Source: Pseudomonas japonica (GTDB lineage Bacteria > Pseudomonadota > Gammaproteobacteria > Pseudomonadales > Pseudomonadaceae). Taken from it: a stretch of DNA of 64,000 nt. The notes under the pieces are model-generated. The model was not told where the DNA came from. It saw only the letters and a program-made list of their open reading frames with translations, and did not search any database. The stretch spans positions 372,001 to 436,000 of the forward strand of contig NZ_JAAMQU010000004.1 in the NCBI RefSeq assembly GCF_013522925.1, in the 5' to 3' direction. The position numbers were made by a program, and so were the translations under genes. Each line of letters starts with the position of its first letter. Positions within the stretch are counted from its first letter, which is position 1. Below are positions 1 to 8,499 of this stretch, piece by piece.

Positions 1-983
1 TGTCCATGTGGGTGTCGGTCGCCTGAGCGATGAACACGGCGGCCATGGTGAGGTAGATCGAGGTACCGTCGAGGTTGAACGAGTAACCGGTCGGGATCAC
101 CAGGCCAACGACGGACTTCTGCGCGCCCAGGCGCTCCATTTTCACCAGCATGCGCGGCAGGGCGGATTCCGACGAGGAGGTGCCCAGCACGATCAGCAGT
201 TCTTCACGGATGTAACGCACCAGCTTCAACACGCTGAAGCCGTGAGCGCGGGCGATTGCGCCCAGTACCACCACCACGAACAGTACGCAGGTGATGTAGA
301 AGCACAGCATTAGCTGGCCCAGTTGCACCAGCGAACCCACGCCGTAGTTGCCGATGGTGAACGCCATGGCGCCCAACGCACCCAGCGGGGCGAGCTTCAT
401 GATCATGTTGATGATGTTGAACATCACATGGGCGAAGCGATCGATCAGGTCCACCAGCAGCTTGCCGTACGACCCCAGGCGGTGCAGGGCGAAGCCGAAG
501 ATCACCGAGAACATCAGCACCTGAAGGATATCGCCGTTGGCGAACGCGCCGACGATGGTGTTGGGGATCACGTTCAGCAGGAAGCCCACAACGCTCTGGC
601 CTTCACCCTGGGTCACATAAGAAGCGACCTTGGAGGCGTCCAGGGTAGCGGGGTCGATGTGCATGCCAGCGCCGGGCTGCACCACGTTGACCACGATCAG
701 GCCGATGATGAGGGAAATGGTGGATACGATCTCGAAGTACAGCAGCGCGTAGCCGCCCGTCTTGCCCACGGCCTTCATGTTCTGCATGCCGGCGATACCG
801 CTCACCACCGTACAGAAGATGATGGGCGCGATGACCATCTTGATCAGTTTGATAAAGCCATCACCCAGCGGCTTGAGCATCGTGCCGGTCTGAGGATAGA
901 AGTGGCCAAGCAGAACGCCGATGATGATCGCGAGGATCACCTGGAAATACAGGGACTTGTAGAGCGGCTGACGGGTCGTCATA
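1..983 (-). CDS. dctA: C4-dicarboxylate:cation symporter DctA (3' end cut by window)
   Basis: This is an inner-membrane symporter of the DAACS family that imports succinate, fumarate and malate with protons or sodium. The reverse strand from 983 begins [20 protein letters not shown] and continues through GHFYPQTG and [19 protein letters not shown], the well-conserved DctA N-terminal helices. The frame is open to position 1, so roughly 327 of about 440 residues are present. The ATG is preceded by AGGAAA at good spacing. The gene lies downstream of phoQ on the same strand, as in P. putida, but has its own sigma-54 promoter at 1119-1136 and upstream palindromes. Confidence is high. Confidence 0.96.
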
Positions 984-1118
984 GCAGTTTCCTCAAGCGT
1001 GCCGGCAAGTGTCTTCCCGACACCCCAACACATGAAGCGAGAACCCTCCTGACTGGAGGGATTTGTTCTTGGCCTGCAGCCTGCGCATGCACCCACGCGG
1101 GCGGCCTGAGGACACAAT

Positions 1119-1136
1119 CGCAAGGCTCATGCCAAC
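1119..1136 (-). promoter_or_regulatory. sigma-54 promoter of dctA
   Basis: Read on the minus strand, TTGGCATGAGCCTTGCGA gives TGGCATG-N4-TTGC with exactly ten bases between GG and GC, very close to the RpoN consensus TGGCACG-N4-TTGC. It lies about 136 bases upstream of the dctA ATG. RpoN plus a DctD-type activator control of dctA is established for this transporter family; the assignment here rests on the sequence match. Confidence 0.8.
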
Positions 1137-1210
1137 CTGGCGCAGTGCCCTGGATCTCCGCCGATACGGCATCTGCAAGCAGTATAGGAAGCCACGGCCA
1201 CACGGCAAGC

Positions 1211-1267
1211 TGGCGGATTCTCGCCAACTGCCGTGCAAGGAAGCGTGCCGCTGGCGGATATCCGCCA
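1211..1267 (-). promoter_or_regulatory. Twin palindromic upstream activator sites for dctA
   Basis: TGGCGGATATCCGCCA at 1252-1267 is a perfect 16-base palindrome. TGGCGGATTCTCGCCA at 1211-1226 is an imperfect copy. Their centres are 41 bases apart, close to four helical turns, and lie roughly 90-130 bases upstream of the sigma-54 promoter. That is the classical layout of enhancer sites for an NtrC-family regulator such as DctD or MifR. The distal site abuts the phoQ stop codon. Confidence 0.65.
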
Positions 1268-2617
1268 TCATTCCTTGGGAAAACTGATCCTGAAGCGTGC
1301 GCCGCCCAACGGCGAGTCTTCGAGGGTAAGGGTGCCGTGGTAACTGCGAATGATGTCGTGGGCAACCGCCAGGCCGATCCCCTGCCCCGGATGTTGCCGG
1401 TCCAGCCGTTCCCCCCGCTGAAGGATACGGCTGCGCTGCTCCGGCGGAATACCTGGCCCGTCGTCCTCGAGCAGCAGCTCCAGGCGCCGGCCGATCACGC
1501 TCAGGCTCACGCTCACATCCTCCAGGCACAAACGCCAGGCGTTCTCGAGCAGGTTGCCCAAAAGCTCCATCAAGGCGCCCTCCTCGATCGGCAGTACACC
1601 CGGTGGGTCGAGGGCGATATGCAGCTGCACGGGCTTGTCCGGGTACACCTTGCGCAGGCTTGCCGCCAGGCTATCGAGCACCGGGCGCACGGCCACCTGC
1701 CGCCGCACCAGCCCGCCGTGGCGCACATTGGCCCGTTGCAACTGGTAGTCGATCTGCTGGCTCATGCGTGCCACCTGCCCGCGCAGGATCGCCGCCTGCT
1801 TGCCTTCCTCGCTGTGCGGAGAGTCACTAGCCAGGGTTTCGCCGATGCCCTGGAGCACACTCAACGGGGTTTTGAGGCTGTGGGCCAGATCACCGAGGGA
1901 ATCCCGGTAGCGCTGGCGCTGTTCGCCTTCACTGGCCAGCAAACGGTTGAGCGAGCGGGTAAGGCGCAGCAGTTCGCTGGGATGGCGCTCGCTCAGCCCC
2001 TGCCGCTGCCCGCTCTCGATCTCGTCCAGCTCGTGGCTCAAACGCCGAAGCGAGCGCAGGCTCCAGGTCATGCCACCCCAGAACAGCACCAACAGGGTGA
2101 GCAGCGCTGCGCCAAAGCCCAGGTACAGCCGATCACGCAGGGCGCTCAATGTGCGTTGGTAAGGTTCTACAGACTGCATGGCCACGAAGCTGAACGCTGC
2201 GTTTTCGCCTCCCAACAACCGTACCTCTACGTCGTATACCCAGAACGCCTGGCCATCGGCGCTGGTGAAGCGGGAAAACCGGTTGCCCTTCCCGTCATAA
2301 CGGGGGCTGTACTCCGGCGACGGCGCGCCGGGGCTTCGCCACAACAACGCGCCCTGCCGGTCGAATATGTACCCCAGCGAACGCTCGGTGGGGACCTCGA
2401 AGCGCTCATCCGGCACCGGCGCGGGCATGCGCAACTGCCCTTGCTCCAGGCGTGCCGCGGATATAAGGGTGGTCACTTCAGTGGCCAGGCGCTCCTCCAC
2501 GGATTCGCGCAGCGCCAGGCTGAAGGCCCCTTGCAACGCGGGCAGCAACCCCAACATGAACAGCACTGCCAGCAAGGCCCCGGCCAGCATCAGCCGCAGC
2601 CGCAGCGAGCGGATCAT
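1268..2617 (-). CDS. phoQ: Sensor histidine kinase PhoQ
   Basis: This is a 449-residue inner-membrane sensor kinase that phosphorylates PhoP in response to low divalent cations. It begins MIRSLRLRLMLAGALLAVLF (first membrane segment), followed by a periplasmic domain of about 130 residues and a second membrane segment near residues 150-175 (LYLGFGAALLTLLVLFWGG). The H-box reads GDLAHSLKTPLSVL, and the ATPase domain shows NLLENAW, EDDGPGI and GQGIGLAVAHDI. Its ATG overlaps the phoP stop by four bases (ATGA), so translation is coupled. The pairing with PhoP and the position before dctA match P. putida. No reading-frame damage is visible. Confidence 0.95.
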   Translation of the reverse strand: MIRSLRLRLMLAGALLAVLFMLGLLPALQGAFSLALRESVEERLATEVTTLISAARLEQGQLRMPAPVPDERFEVPTERSLGYIFDRQGALLWRSPGAPSPEYSPRYDGKGNRFSRFTSADGQAFWVYDVEVRLLGGENAAFSFVAMQSVEPYQRTLSALRDRLYLGFGAALLTLLVLFWGGMTWSLRSLRRLSHELDEIESGQRQGLSERHPSELLRLTRSLNRLLASEGEQRQRYRDSLGDLAHSLKTPLSVLQGIGETLASDSPHSEEGKQAAILRGQVARMSQQIDYQLQRANVRHGGLVRRQVAVRPVLDSLAASLRKVYPDKPVQLHIALDPPGVLPIEEGALMELLGNLLENAWRLCLEDVSVSLSVIGRRLELLLEDDGPGIPPEQRSRILQRGERLDRQHPGQGIGLAVAHDIIRSYHGTLTLEDSPLGGARFRISFPKE

Positions 2618-3291
2618 CGGCAGCGCTCGGTAAACAGATAGCCCAGGCCACGCACGGTGTCGATAGGCCGAAAACCATCGGCGGCCTCCAGCTTGCGGCG
2701 GATGCGCCCCACCAGCACCTCGATCACGTTGGGGTCGTGTTCGCCATCATCCGGGTACAGCTGCTCCATCAACCGCTGCTTGGCCACCACCTGCTGGTGA
2801 TGGCGCATCAGGTATTCGAGGATGCGGTATTCGAATGCGGTAAGCGCCAACGCCTCGCCCTGCAATGTTGCCTGCTTGCGATTGAGGTCCAGCTCCAGCG
2901 GGCCGGCCACGATGGTGGGCTGGATAAAACCGCTGACGCGCCGCAGCAAGGCGCCAAGGCGGGCTTCTACCTCTTCGAACTGGAAGGGCTTGACCATATA
3001 GTCGTCCGCACCGGCCGCCAGCCCTTCGACCTTGTCCTGCCAGCTACCCCGCGCGGTAAGGATCAGGATAGGAAACGCCAGGCCCTGGCCGCGCCACTGG
3101 CGAATCAGCTCAAGGCCCGACAGGCCCGGCAACCCCAGGTCGACGATCACCAGATCGAAAGCGGTTTGCGCGGCCTGTTGCAGGGCCGCCTGGGCATCAG
3201 CCACCGCTTCCACGATATGGCCGCATTCGCCCAGGCGTGTGTGCAAGTGATGGCGCAGCAGCGCCTCATCTTCTACCAGCAGCAGCTTCAT
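2614..3291 (-). CDS. phoP: Response regulator PhoP (OmpR family)
   Basis: This is a 225-residue OmpR/PhoB-type regulator. The receiver domain (about 1-115) starts MKLLLVEDEALLRHH, with phospho-acceptor D51 in VIVDLGLPG and the conserved K in YMVKPF. The winged-helix DNA-binding domain (about 125-220) contains LTAFEYRILEYLM and ends GLGYLFTERCR, as in other Pseudomonas PhoP proteins. In most Pseudomonas it follows oprH in one operon and controls outer-membrane and polymyxin-resistance genes. Here the upstream neighbour is instead an aminotransferase 81 bases away, and no oprH is present. Confidence 0.96.
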   Translation of the reverse strand: MKLLLVEDEALLRHHLHTRLGECGHIVEAVADAQAALQQAAQTAFDLVIVDLGLPGLSGLELIRQWRGQGLAFPILILTARGSWQDKVEGLAAGADDYMVKPFQFEEVEARLGALLRRVSGFIQPTIVAGPLELDLNRKQATLQGEALALTAFEYRILEYLMRHHQQVVAKQRLMEQLYPDDGEHDPNVIEVLVGRIRRKLEAADGFRPIDTVRGLGYLFTERCR

Positions 3292-3372
3292 GGCGGGCTC
3301 GCGTGTACTTACGGATCAAACGACGGGCGCCAAGAGTAACCCGCAAGCCATCGCCCTCGCTATCCGGCCGCG

Positions 3373-4575
3373 TCAGTTGAACGCCCTGGCAAGCCGATGC
3401 AAGCCTTCGTCGATGTCCTCCAGCCCAGGTGCGGCGAAGGATAGCCGCACGCTGGCAGGGTCCGGTTCGCTTGAATAGAACGCCTTGCCCGGAACGAACA
3501 TCACGTTCTGATCGATGGCGCGTTCAAACAACGCCTGGGCATCGCCGCCATCGGCCAGGCGCCCCCACACAAACATCCCGCCGGTAGGTGCCGCCACCTC
3601 GAGGCGCCCGCCCAGCGCCGCGATGCCAGCCATCATCCGCTGGCACTTTTCGCCATAGCGCTGGCGCAACAGGGGCAGATGACGCTCCAGGGCACCGCTG
3701 GCGAGGTAGCAGGCAGCCATTTGCTGGCTGATCGGCGAGGTGCACAGGTCGATGGTCTGCTTGGCGATCACGCAACGCTGACGAACCGGCGCGGGCGCAA
3801 TCATCCAGCCAACCCGCAGGCCAGGAGCAACGATCTTGGACAGGCTGGAAAGGTGAACCACCCGCCCTTCCGCGCCCGGCACCTGCCGGGACAGCGCGAG
3901 CAGCGACGGCACAGGCTCACCGGTAAAGCGCAGCGCGCCGTAAGGGTCATCCTCCACCAGCAGCAGGTCATGCCGCGCCGCCAACGCCAGAACCTCCAGC
4001 CGCCGCCCAAGGGACAGGCAGGCACCGGTAGGGTTGGCGAAATCCGGTACGCAATAAAGCAGCCGGAAATGCCCCGGGGGCGCCGCCTCCAACTGCTGTG
4101 CCAACGCATTGGGGTCAAGCCCGTCGGCATCGCCGGCAATGCTGCCGATCGCACACCCGGCCAGCCGCAATGCTTGCAGCGCGGCGGGATAGGTAGGCCG
4201 TTCCACCAACACAGCATCACCCGGGCTGAGCAACACACGGATGAGCAGGTCCAGCCCTTGCTGGGAACCGGTGGTAACGATCAGATCATCCACCGCCACG
4301 GCCGCGCCGCGCCGCGCCATCAACGCGGCCAGTTGCTCACGTAACGCCGGGGTGCCTTCGGTGGCGCCGTATTGCAGGCTGGTGACCGGCTCGGCCATGC
4401 CCTGTGCACTGGCCAGCGCAAGGCCTTCAGCATCGAACAGGCCAGGCGCCGGGTACCCGCCGGCGAACGAGATCATTCCCGGCCGCGACAGGTATTTGAA
4501 CAGTTCGCGGATCGCTGACCCGCCCGGTGCCTCGAAGGCCGGGTTGAAACGGTACCCCTGGGCGTCTGCTTGCAT
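3373..4575 (-). CDS. PLP-dependent aminotransferase, class I/II (2-aminoadipate aminotransferase-like)
   Basis: This is a 400-residue fold-type I aminotransferase. I start it at 4575, where AAGGAG precedes ATG by six bases and the protein begins MQADAQGYRFNPAF; the frame is open 30 codons further but without support. Family marks include FAGGYPAP, TTGSQQGLDL, PTYPAALQ, the YCVPDFANPTG substrate/PLP segment and the Schiff-base lysine in LSSLSKIVAPGLRVGW. It resembles the aminotransferase half of MocR proteins and LysN/2-aminoadipate aminotransferases, but lacks the helix-turn-helix domain. The substrate is unknown. It diverges from udh with a 179-base gap. Confidence 0.85.
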   Translation of the reverse strand: MQADAQGYRFNPAFEAPGGSAIRELFKYLSRPGMISFAGGYPAPGLFDAEGLALASAQGMAEPVTSLQYGATEGTPALREQLAALMARRGAAVAVDDLIVTTGSQQGLDLLIRVLLSPGDAVLVERPTYPAALQALRLAGCAIGSIAGDADGLDPNALAQQLEAAPPGHFRLLYCVPDFANPTGACLSLGRRLEVLALAARHDLLLVEDDPYGALRFTGEPVPSLLALSRQVPGAEGRVVHLSSLSKIVAPGLRVGWMIAPAPVRQRCVIAKQTIDLCTSPISQQMAACYLASGALERHLPLLRQRYGEKCQRMMAGIAALGGRLEVAAPTGGMFVWGRLADGGDAQALFERAIDQNVMFVPGKAFYSSEPDPASVRLSFAAPGLEDIDEGLHRLARAFN

Positions 4576-4754
4576 GCCTGGCTCCTTGTCTAAAGGTGCA
4601 GTATCCAAGGCTGGCAGGCGGCGGAACAAACGAGCATTGGGCACTACGTCATGCCATGAAGGCATGAACGCGTGTGCCCTTTGACAAATCAGGCGGCATG
4701 GCGATACTGGGCCAAGTTATATGACAACCGATAACGACAATAACGGGAGCACCC

Positions 4755-5579
4755 ATGACTGCATCGACCCCTGACACCTTCACACCCCGCCGGATTCTAC
4801 TTACCGGTGCCGCGGGCGGCCTGGGCAAGGTTTTGCGGCAAACGCTCAAGCCCTACGCCTCGATGCTGCGCCTGTCGGATATCGTCGCCCCGCAAGAAGC
4901 CGGCGAAAATGAAGAGGTGGTGATTTGCGACCTCGCTGACAAGGCGGCCGTTGATCAATTGGTAAAAGGCGTGGACGCCATTTTGCATTTTGGTGGCGTG
5001 TCGGTAGAGCGCCCTTTCGAGGAAATCCTCGGGCCTAATATCGCTGGCACTTACCACATCTATGAAGCCGCGCGTCGGCACAACGTGCAGCGTGTGATCT
5101 TCGCCAGCAGTAACCACGTGGTGGGCTTTTACAAGCAGACCGAAACCATCGACGCCCTCGCGCCGCGTCGCCCGGATGGCTATTACGGCCTGTCCAAGTC
5201 CTACGGCGAGGACCTGGCAACGTTCTATTACGACCGCTATGGCATCGAAACCTTGAGCATCCGCATCGGCTCATCCTTCCCGGAGCCACAGAACCGCCGG
5301 ATGATGTGCACCTGGTTGAGCTACGACGACCTCACGCAATTGATCGTGAAGGGCATGGACGCGCCAGACCTGGGCCATACCGTGGTGTTCGGCATGTCGG
5401 ATAACCCGCAAGTGTGGTGGGACAACCGCCTTGCAGCGCACCTGGGCTACGAGCCCAAGGACAGCTCGGCGCGCTTCCAGGCCAAGGTCGACGCTCAGCC
5501 GCCGGTCGCAGCGGACGACCCGGCCGCGCTGTACCACGGTGGTGCGTTCGCCGCACAGGGGCCTTTCGAGGACGCCTGA
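4755..5579 (+). CDS. udh: Uronate dehydrogenase
   Basis: This is a 274-residue short-chain/extended dehydrogenase that oxidises D-galacturonate or D-glucuronate to the aldarolactone with NAD+. The Rossmann glycine motif TGAAGGLG is at residues 17-24 and the catalytic Y144-x-x-x-K148 is in YYGLSK. The segments FEEILGPNI, FASSNH, RIGSSFPEPQN, TWLSYDDL and VWWDN match known Pseudomonas Udh almost residue for residue. The start is set by GGGAG six bases before the ATG. It is probably the entry step for uronic acids. A TetR-type regulator follows on the same strand. Confidence 0.9.
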   Translation: MTASTPDTFTPRRILLTGAAGGLGKVLRQTLKPYASMLRLSDIVAPQEAGENEEVVICDLADKAAVDQLVKGVDAILHFGGVSVERPFEEILGPNIAGTYHIYEAARRHNVQRVIFASSNHVVGFYKQTETIDALAPRRPDGYYGLSKSYGEDLATFYYDRYGIETLSIRIGSSFPEPQNRRMMCTWLSYDDLTQLIVKGMDAPDLGHTVVFGMSDNPQVWWDNRLAAHLGYEPKDSSARFQAKVDAQPPVAADDPAALYHGGAFAAQGPFEDA

Positions 5580-5598
5580 GGCGCCTTGCGCATGAGCG

Positions 5599-5618
5599 CG
5601 CGCGGTTTCAGCCGCGCG
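5599..5618 (+). terminator. GC-rich hairpin downstream of udh
   Basis: CGCGCGG (5599-5605), loop TTTCAG, CCGCGCG (5612-5618) form a perfect 7-bp stem 20 bases after the udh stop. No T-run follows, so it may be a weak terminator, an RNA stabiliser, or an operator for the adjacent TetR gene. Confidence 0.35.
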
Positions 5619-5670
5619 ACGCTTGCGTGTAGAAGCATTTGCGTCGAAGCTTGCGGCTTTTGCGCCTGCC

Positions 5671-6273
5671 ATGACCCGTATCCGCGAACGTAACCGCGAA
5701 CTGATTCTTCGCGCCGCCAGCCAGGAATTCGCCGACAAGGGCTTCGCCGCCGCCAAGGCCAGCGACATTGCCGCGCGCGCCGGGGTGCCCAAGCCCAATG
5801 TGTACTACTACTTCAAGTCCAAGGAAGGCTTGTACCGCGAGGTGCTGCACAGCATCGTGCAGCCATTACTGCAGGCATCGGCGCCGTTCAATCCTGAGGG
5901 TAACCCGCGCGAGGTGCTGACAGATTATATCCGTGCCAAGGTGCGAATTTCCCGCGACCTCCCCCATGCTTCAAAGGTGTTCGCCAGCGAAATCATGCAC
6001 GGCGCGCCGCACTTGCCACCGGATCTGGCAGAAGCCCTCAACGCCCAGGCGCGGCACAACATTGGCTGCCTCCAGCAATGGGTGGACCGCGGCCTGATGG
6101 CGCCGGTGGACCCCCATCACCTGATGTTCAGCATCTGGGCGGCCACCCAGACCTACGCCGACTTCGACTGGCAGATCGCGACCGTGACGGGCAAGGCGCA
6201 GTTGAGCGTGGATGACTACGAGGCCGCTACCCAGACCATCACTACCCTAGTGCTGAAGGGGTGCGGGCTGTAG
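5671..6273 (+). CDS. TetR/AcrR-family transcriptional regulator (RutR-like C-terminal domain)
   Basis: This is a 200-residue regulator. The N-terminal helix-turn-helix (about 10-60) reads RNRELILRAASQEFADKGF, KASDIAARAGV and NVYYYFKSKEGLY. The C-terminal ligand domain has SRDLPHASKVFASEIMHGAPHL and FSIWAATQTYADF, which resembles the RutR/YcdC C-terminal family. I start at the ATG at 5671 (MTRIRERNRE), because upstream the frame has only a TTG at 5623 and no good ribosome site. The ligand and targets are unknown; udh and the adjacent dehydrogenases are candidates. Confidence 0.85.
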   Translation: MTRIRERNRELILRAASQEFADKGFAAAKASDIAARAGVPKPNVYYYFKSKEGLYREVLHSIVQPLLQASAPFNPEGNPREVLTDYIRAKVRISRDLPHASKVFASEIMHGAPHLPPDLAEALNAQARHNIGCLQQWVDRGLMAPVDPHHLMFSIWAATQTYADFDWQIATVTGKAQLSVDDYEAATQTITTLVLKGCGL

Positions 6274-6278
6274 CCCTT

Positions 6279-6316
6279 ATTCGCGAGCTCCGCCTGCGGC
6301 TGCGCTTGCTCCCACA
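6279..6316 (+). repeat. REP-like repeat
   Basis: TTCGCGAGCTCCGCCTGCGG followed by a CTCCCAC-type end lies in the gap between two convergent genes. Closely similar sequence (TTCGCGAGCT...GCGGCT...CTCCCACA) occurs at 38523-38560 in the reverse orientation, and a more diverged copy at 38592-38636. This is the size and placement of Pseudomonas REP elements. Confidence 0.5.
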
Positions 6317-6345
6317 ATAATTCGTGGAAGCACCGGGGCCGCCAC

Positions 6346-7515
6346 TTATGGCCTGAACACAGCCCTCAGGCACTCGTCGCCTTTTTCCTTGAACAGCTTG
6401 TAGCCCTCGGCGCTGTCTTCCAGGTCCATGGGGTGGGTGAGCATCCAGGACGGATCGAGCTGGCCGTTCTGGATGTGCTCGAACAGCCGGTTGGCGTAGC
6501 GTTGGCCAGGTTGCTGGCCCGCGCGCAGGGTGAGGGCCTTGTTCAGCACGGCGCCCATGGGGAATTTATCCAGCAGGCCGCCATACACCCCTACCACCGA
6601 CACCGTCCCGCCCTTGCGGCAGGCGCGGATGGCCTGGCGCAATACTGAACCGCGCTCGGTGTGCAGCCGCATCAGCTGCTTGGTCTTGTCGTACACATAG
6701 TCCACTTCGGTGCCGTGCGCCTCCATGCCCACACAGTCGATGCAACGGTCGGGCCCTCGGCCGCCCGTGAGCTCGAGCAGGGCCTGGTGGATATTGGTGG
6801 TTTCATAGTCCAGCGCGATAGCACCCACCTTGTTCTCCGCCAGGGTAAGCCGATCGGTCAGGCGGTCGATCGCAATCACCCGTTCGGCACCCAGCAGGTA
6901 CGCGCTGGCGATCGCCATCTGCCCTACCGCGCCGCAGCCCCATACCGCGACTGTATCGCCCGGCTGGATACCCGCGTTGTCGGCGGCGAAGTAACCGGTT
7001 GGCGCGGCATCGGACACAAATACCGCCTGCTCGTCAGTCACGCCGTCCGGCACCTTGAACAGGTTTACGTCGGCATACGGCACGCGGATGTACGTCGCGT
7101 GGCTACCGGCGTAGCCACCGAAAGCGTGGCTGTAGCCGATGATCCCGCCGCAGGGTTGCCCGTAGGCCATTTCCGTTACGCAAGGGTTAGGGTTGGAGTT
7201 GTCGCAGCAGGAAAAGTCCTGCCGACGGCAATGTTCGCACTCGCCACAGCCGATGATCGACACGGTAATCACCCGGTCCCCTTTGGCCACGGAGTTTACA
7301 CGCGCCCCCACTTCCACGACTTCGCCGAGGAACTCATGGCCGAGGATGTCGCCGGCGTGCATCGTGGGCACATACCCGCCCAGCAGGTGCAGGTCCGAGC
7401 CACACACCGATGACAGCGTGACCTTGATGATGGCGTCCTGTGGGTTGAGCAGTATGGGGTCTGGAACAGTCTCGACCTGTAGCCGGTTTGGGCCTTGCCA
7501 GGTTAGCGCGCGCAT
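6346..7515 (-). CDS. Zinc-dependent alcohol dehydrogenase
   Basis: This is a 389-residue zinc-type MDR dehydrogenase. The catalytic zinc ligand C38 is in VCGSDLH and H60-E61 in GHEF. The structural zinc cysteines are C90, C93, C96 and C103/C104 in GCGECEHC...SCC. The NAD(P) motif is WGCGAVGQMA, followed by AIDRLTDRLTLA. The long insert around GIIGYSHAFGGYAG and the YDKTKQLMRLHTERGSVL segment resemble formaldehyde dehydrogenase-like and glutathione-independent enzymes. The substrate is not assigned. Its ATG shares one base with the stop of the upstream SRPBCC gene (TGATG), so the two are translationally coupled. Confidence 0.85.
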   Translation of the reverse strand: MRALTWQGPNRLQVETVPDPILLNPQDAIIKVTLSSVCGSDLHLLGGYVPTMHAGDILGHEFLGEVVEVGARVNSVAKGDRVITVSIIGCGECEHCRRQDFSCCDNSNPNPCVTEMAYGQPCGGIIGYSHAFGGYAGSHATYIRVPYADVNLFKVPDGVTDEQAVFVSDAAPTGYFAADNAGIQPGDTVAVWGCGAVGQMAIASAYLLGAERVIAIDRLTDRLTLAENKVGAIALDYETTNIHQALLELTGGRGPDRCIDCVGMEAHGTEVDYVYDKTKQLMRLHTERGSVLRQAIRACRKGGTVSVVGVYGGLLDKFPMGAVLNKALTLRAGQQPGQRYANRLFEHIQNGQLDPSWMLTHPMDLEDSAEGYKLFKEKGDECLRAVFRP

Positions 7516-8330
7516 CAGTGAATGCCTCCTTCGAGGGTCTCGGTCGCCACGGCTTCGTCGGCCTGGGCGCGATGATCGGGGTGAATGAACAGGAAATCGC
7601 GTACGCCGTTGCGCGGACGACTGGTCGCGATCTCGCCGGTTTCCATTTGCTGTTTGAGCGCGCGAAGCAGGTACAGCAGCGCTTTGTGAGTGAAGCGGCT
7701 GATCAAGCTCGCCACGGCATAGCCAGGCGCTCCCTCGGGTGGCTCGGTAGCCAGCACCAGTTTGATTTCTGTCCCTTGCCCCTGGGGTGCTTCAGTGAAA
7801 CGGGCATCGGCTTCGTGCTGCCATACGCCTTCGCCCGGCGTATTCCAGCGCAACGCCCGGCCCGCGTCGGGCTCGCTCTGAATCAGCGTCCAACTGAAGG
7901 TACGATCGCCTGGCCCGCGCACGGTCCAGCGATAGGTGTCGTCGGCGGTCTGCTCGATGGAATCGACCCACGGAATCAGCGGCCCGATATTGGCCGGGTT
8001 CCGGCACCAGGCAATCACTTCTTCCAAAGGCTTGTTCACGGTGATGCTTCGGCTTACCAGCTTGGTACTGGCCCAGCCGGTTTCCTCCTCCCACTCCTGC
8101 TCCAGTGGCGTGTGCGCCAAGGCCGCCTTGAGCTGACAACGGCCCTGGTAGCCTCGCCACAGTGACCACCCACCCGCCACCAGTTGCAGGGCGCCGCTCA
8201 CCCCGCCGGTGCGCAGGCCATTGAGCAGCAAGGCGCCGCCACCGGCCACAGACAATACGCGCTCAGGCTGGCTGAGGTTTTCATCGGTACGGCTGGACTG
8301 GGCAGACGCTAGGGTCGGACGAATCGCCAT
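7515..8330 (-). CDS. SRPBCC (START/polyketide-cyclase-like) family protein
   Basis: This is a 271-residue protein beginning MAIRPTLASAQSSRTDENL at 8330, supported by AAGGAAG before the ATG. A weakly hydrophobic glycine-rich stretch (SVAGGGALLLNGLRTGGVSG) at residues 27-46 is followed by an SRPBCC-type domain: SRSITVNKPLEEVIAWCRNPANIGPLIPWVDS, then RWTVRGPGDRTFSW and RWNTPGEGVWQHEADARF. Similar proteins are annotated as cyclase/dehydrase or membrane proteins without known function. It overlaps the alcohol dehydrogenase by one base. The frame continues open to 8891, but that part is antisense to the next gene and not credible. Confidence 0.75.
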   Translation of the reverse strand: MAIRPTLASAQSSRTDENLSQPERVLSVAGGGALLLNGLRTGGVSGALQLVAGGWSLWRGYQGRCQLKAALAHTPLEQEWEEETGWASTKLVSRSITVNKPLEEVIAWCRNPANIGPLIPWVDSIEQTADDTYRWTVRGPGDRTFSWTLIQSEPDAGRALRWNTPGEGVWQHEADARFTEAPQGQGTEIKLVLATEPPEGAPGYAVASLISRFTHKALLYLLRALKQQMETGEIATSRPRNGVRDFLFIHPDHRAQADEAVATETLEGGIH

Positions 8331-8499
8331 GGCGCTTCCTTCTTTGCAGGGGCTTTCAAAAAGGATCGGCCACAGGTCTAGGCGTTCCATCGGCGCGGTG
8401 ATTTCCTGATGAACTGTGAGGCGGGCCCCGCGCACTATCGGGCGGAGCAATCGCTTCGCTGGCGCGGTCGTATGAAGCGCCAATAGAGGGAGCCTGACT

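Noticed and set aside
1044..1060. CCCTCC-N5-GGAGGG stem in the dctA leader as a terminator
   Set aside because: The stem is short, has no T-run, and lies between the promoter and start codon; it may be chance.
323..2641. 772-codon plus-strand open frame over dctA and phoQ
   Set aside because: It is antisense to two clearly conserved minus-strand genes and has a low-complexity His/Gln/Arg-rich product. Long antisense frames are expected at this GC content.
3292..3372. PhoP box upstream of phoP
   Set aside because: GGTTA-N5-TGGCG is only a half match to the PhoP direct repeat and cannot be supported.
5623..5670. TTG start for the TetR gene 16 codons upstream
   Set aside because: There is no ribosome site, and the extra residues do not resemble TetR N termini; the ATG at 5671 fits the family.
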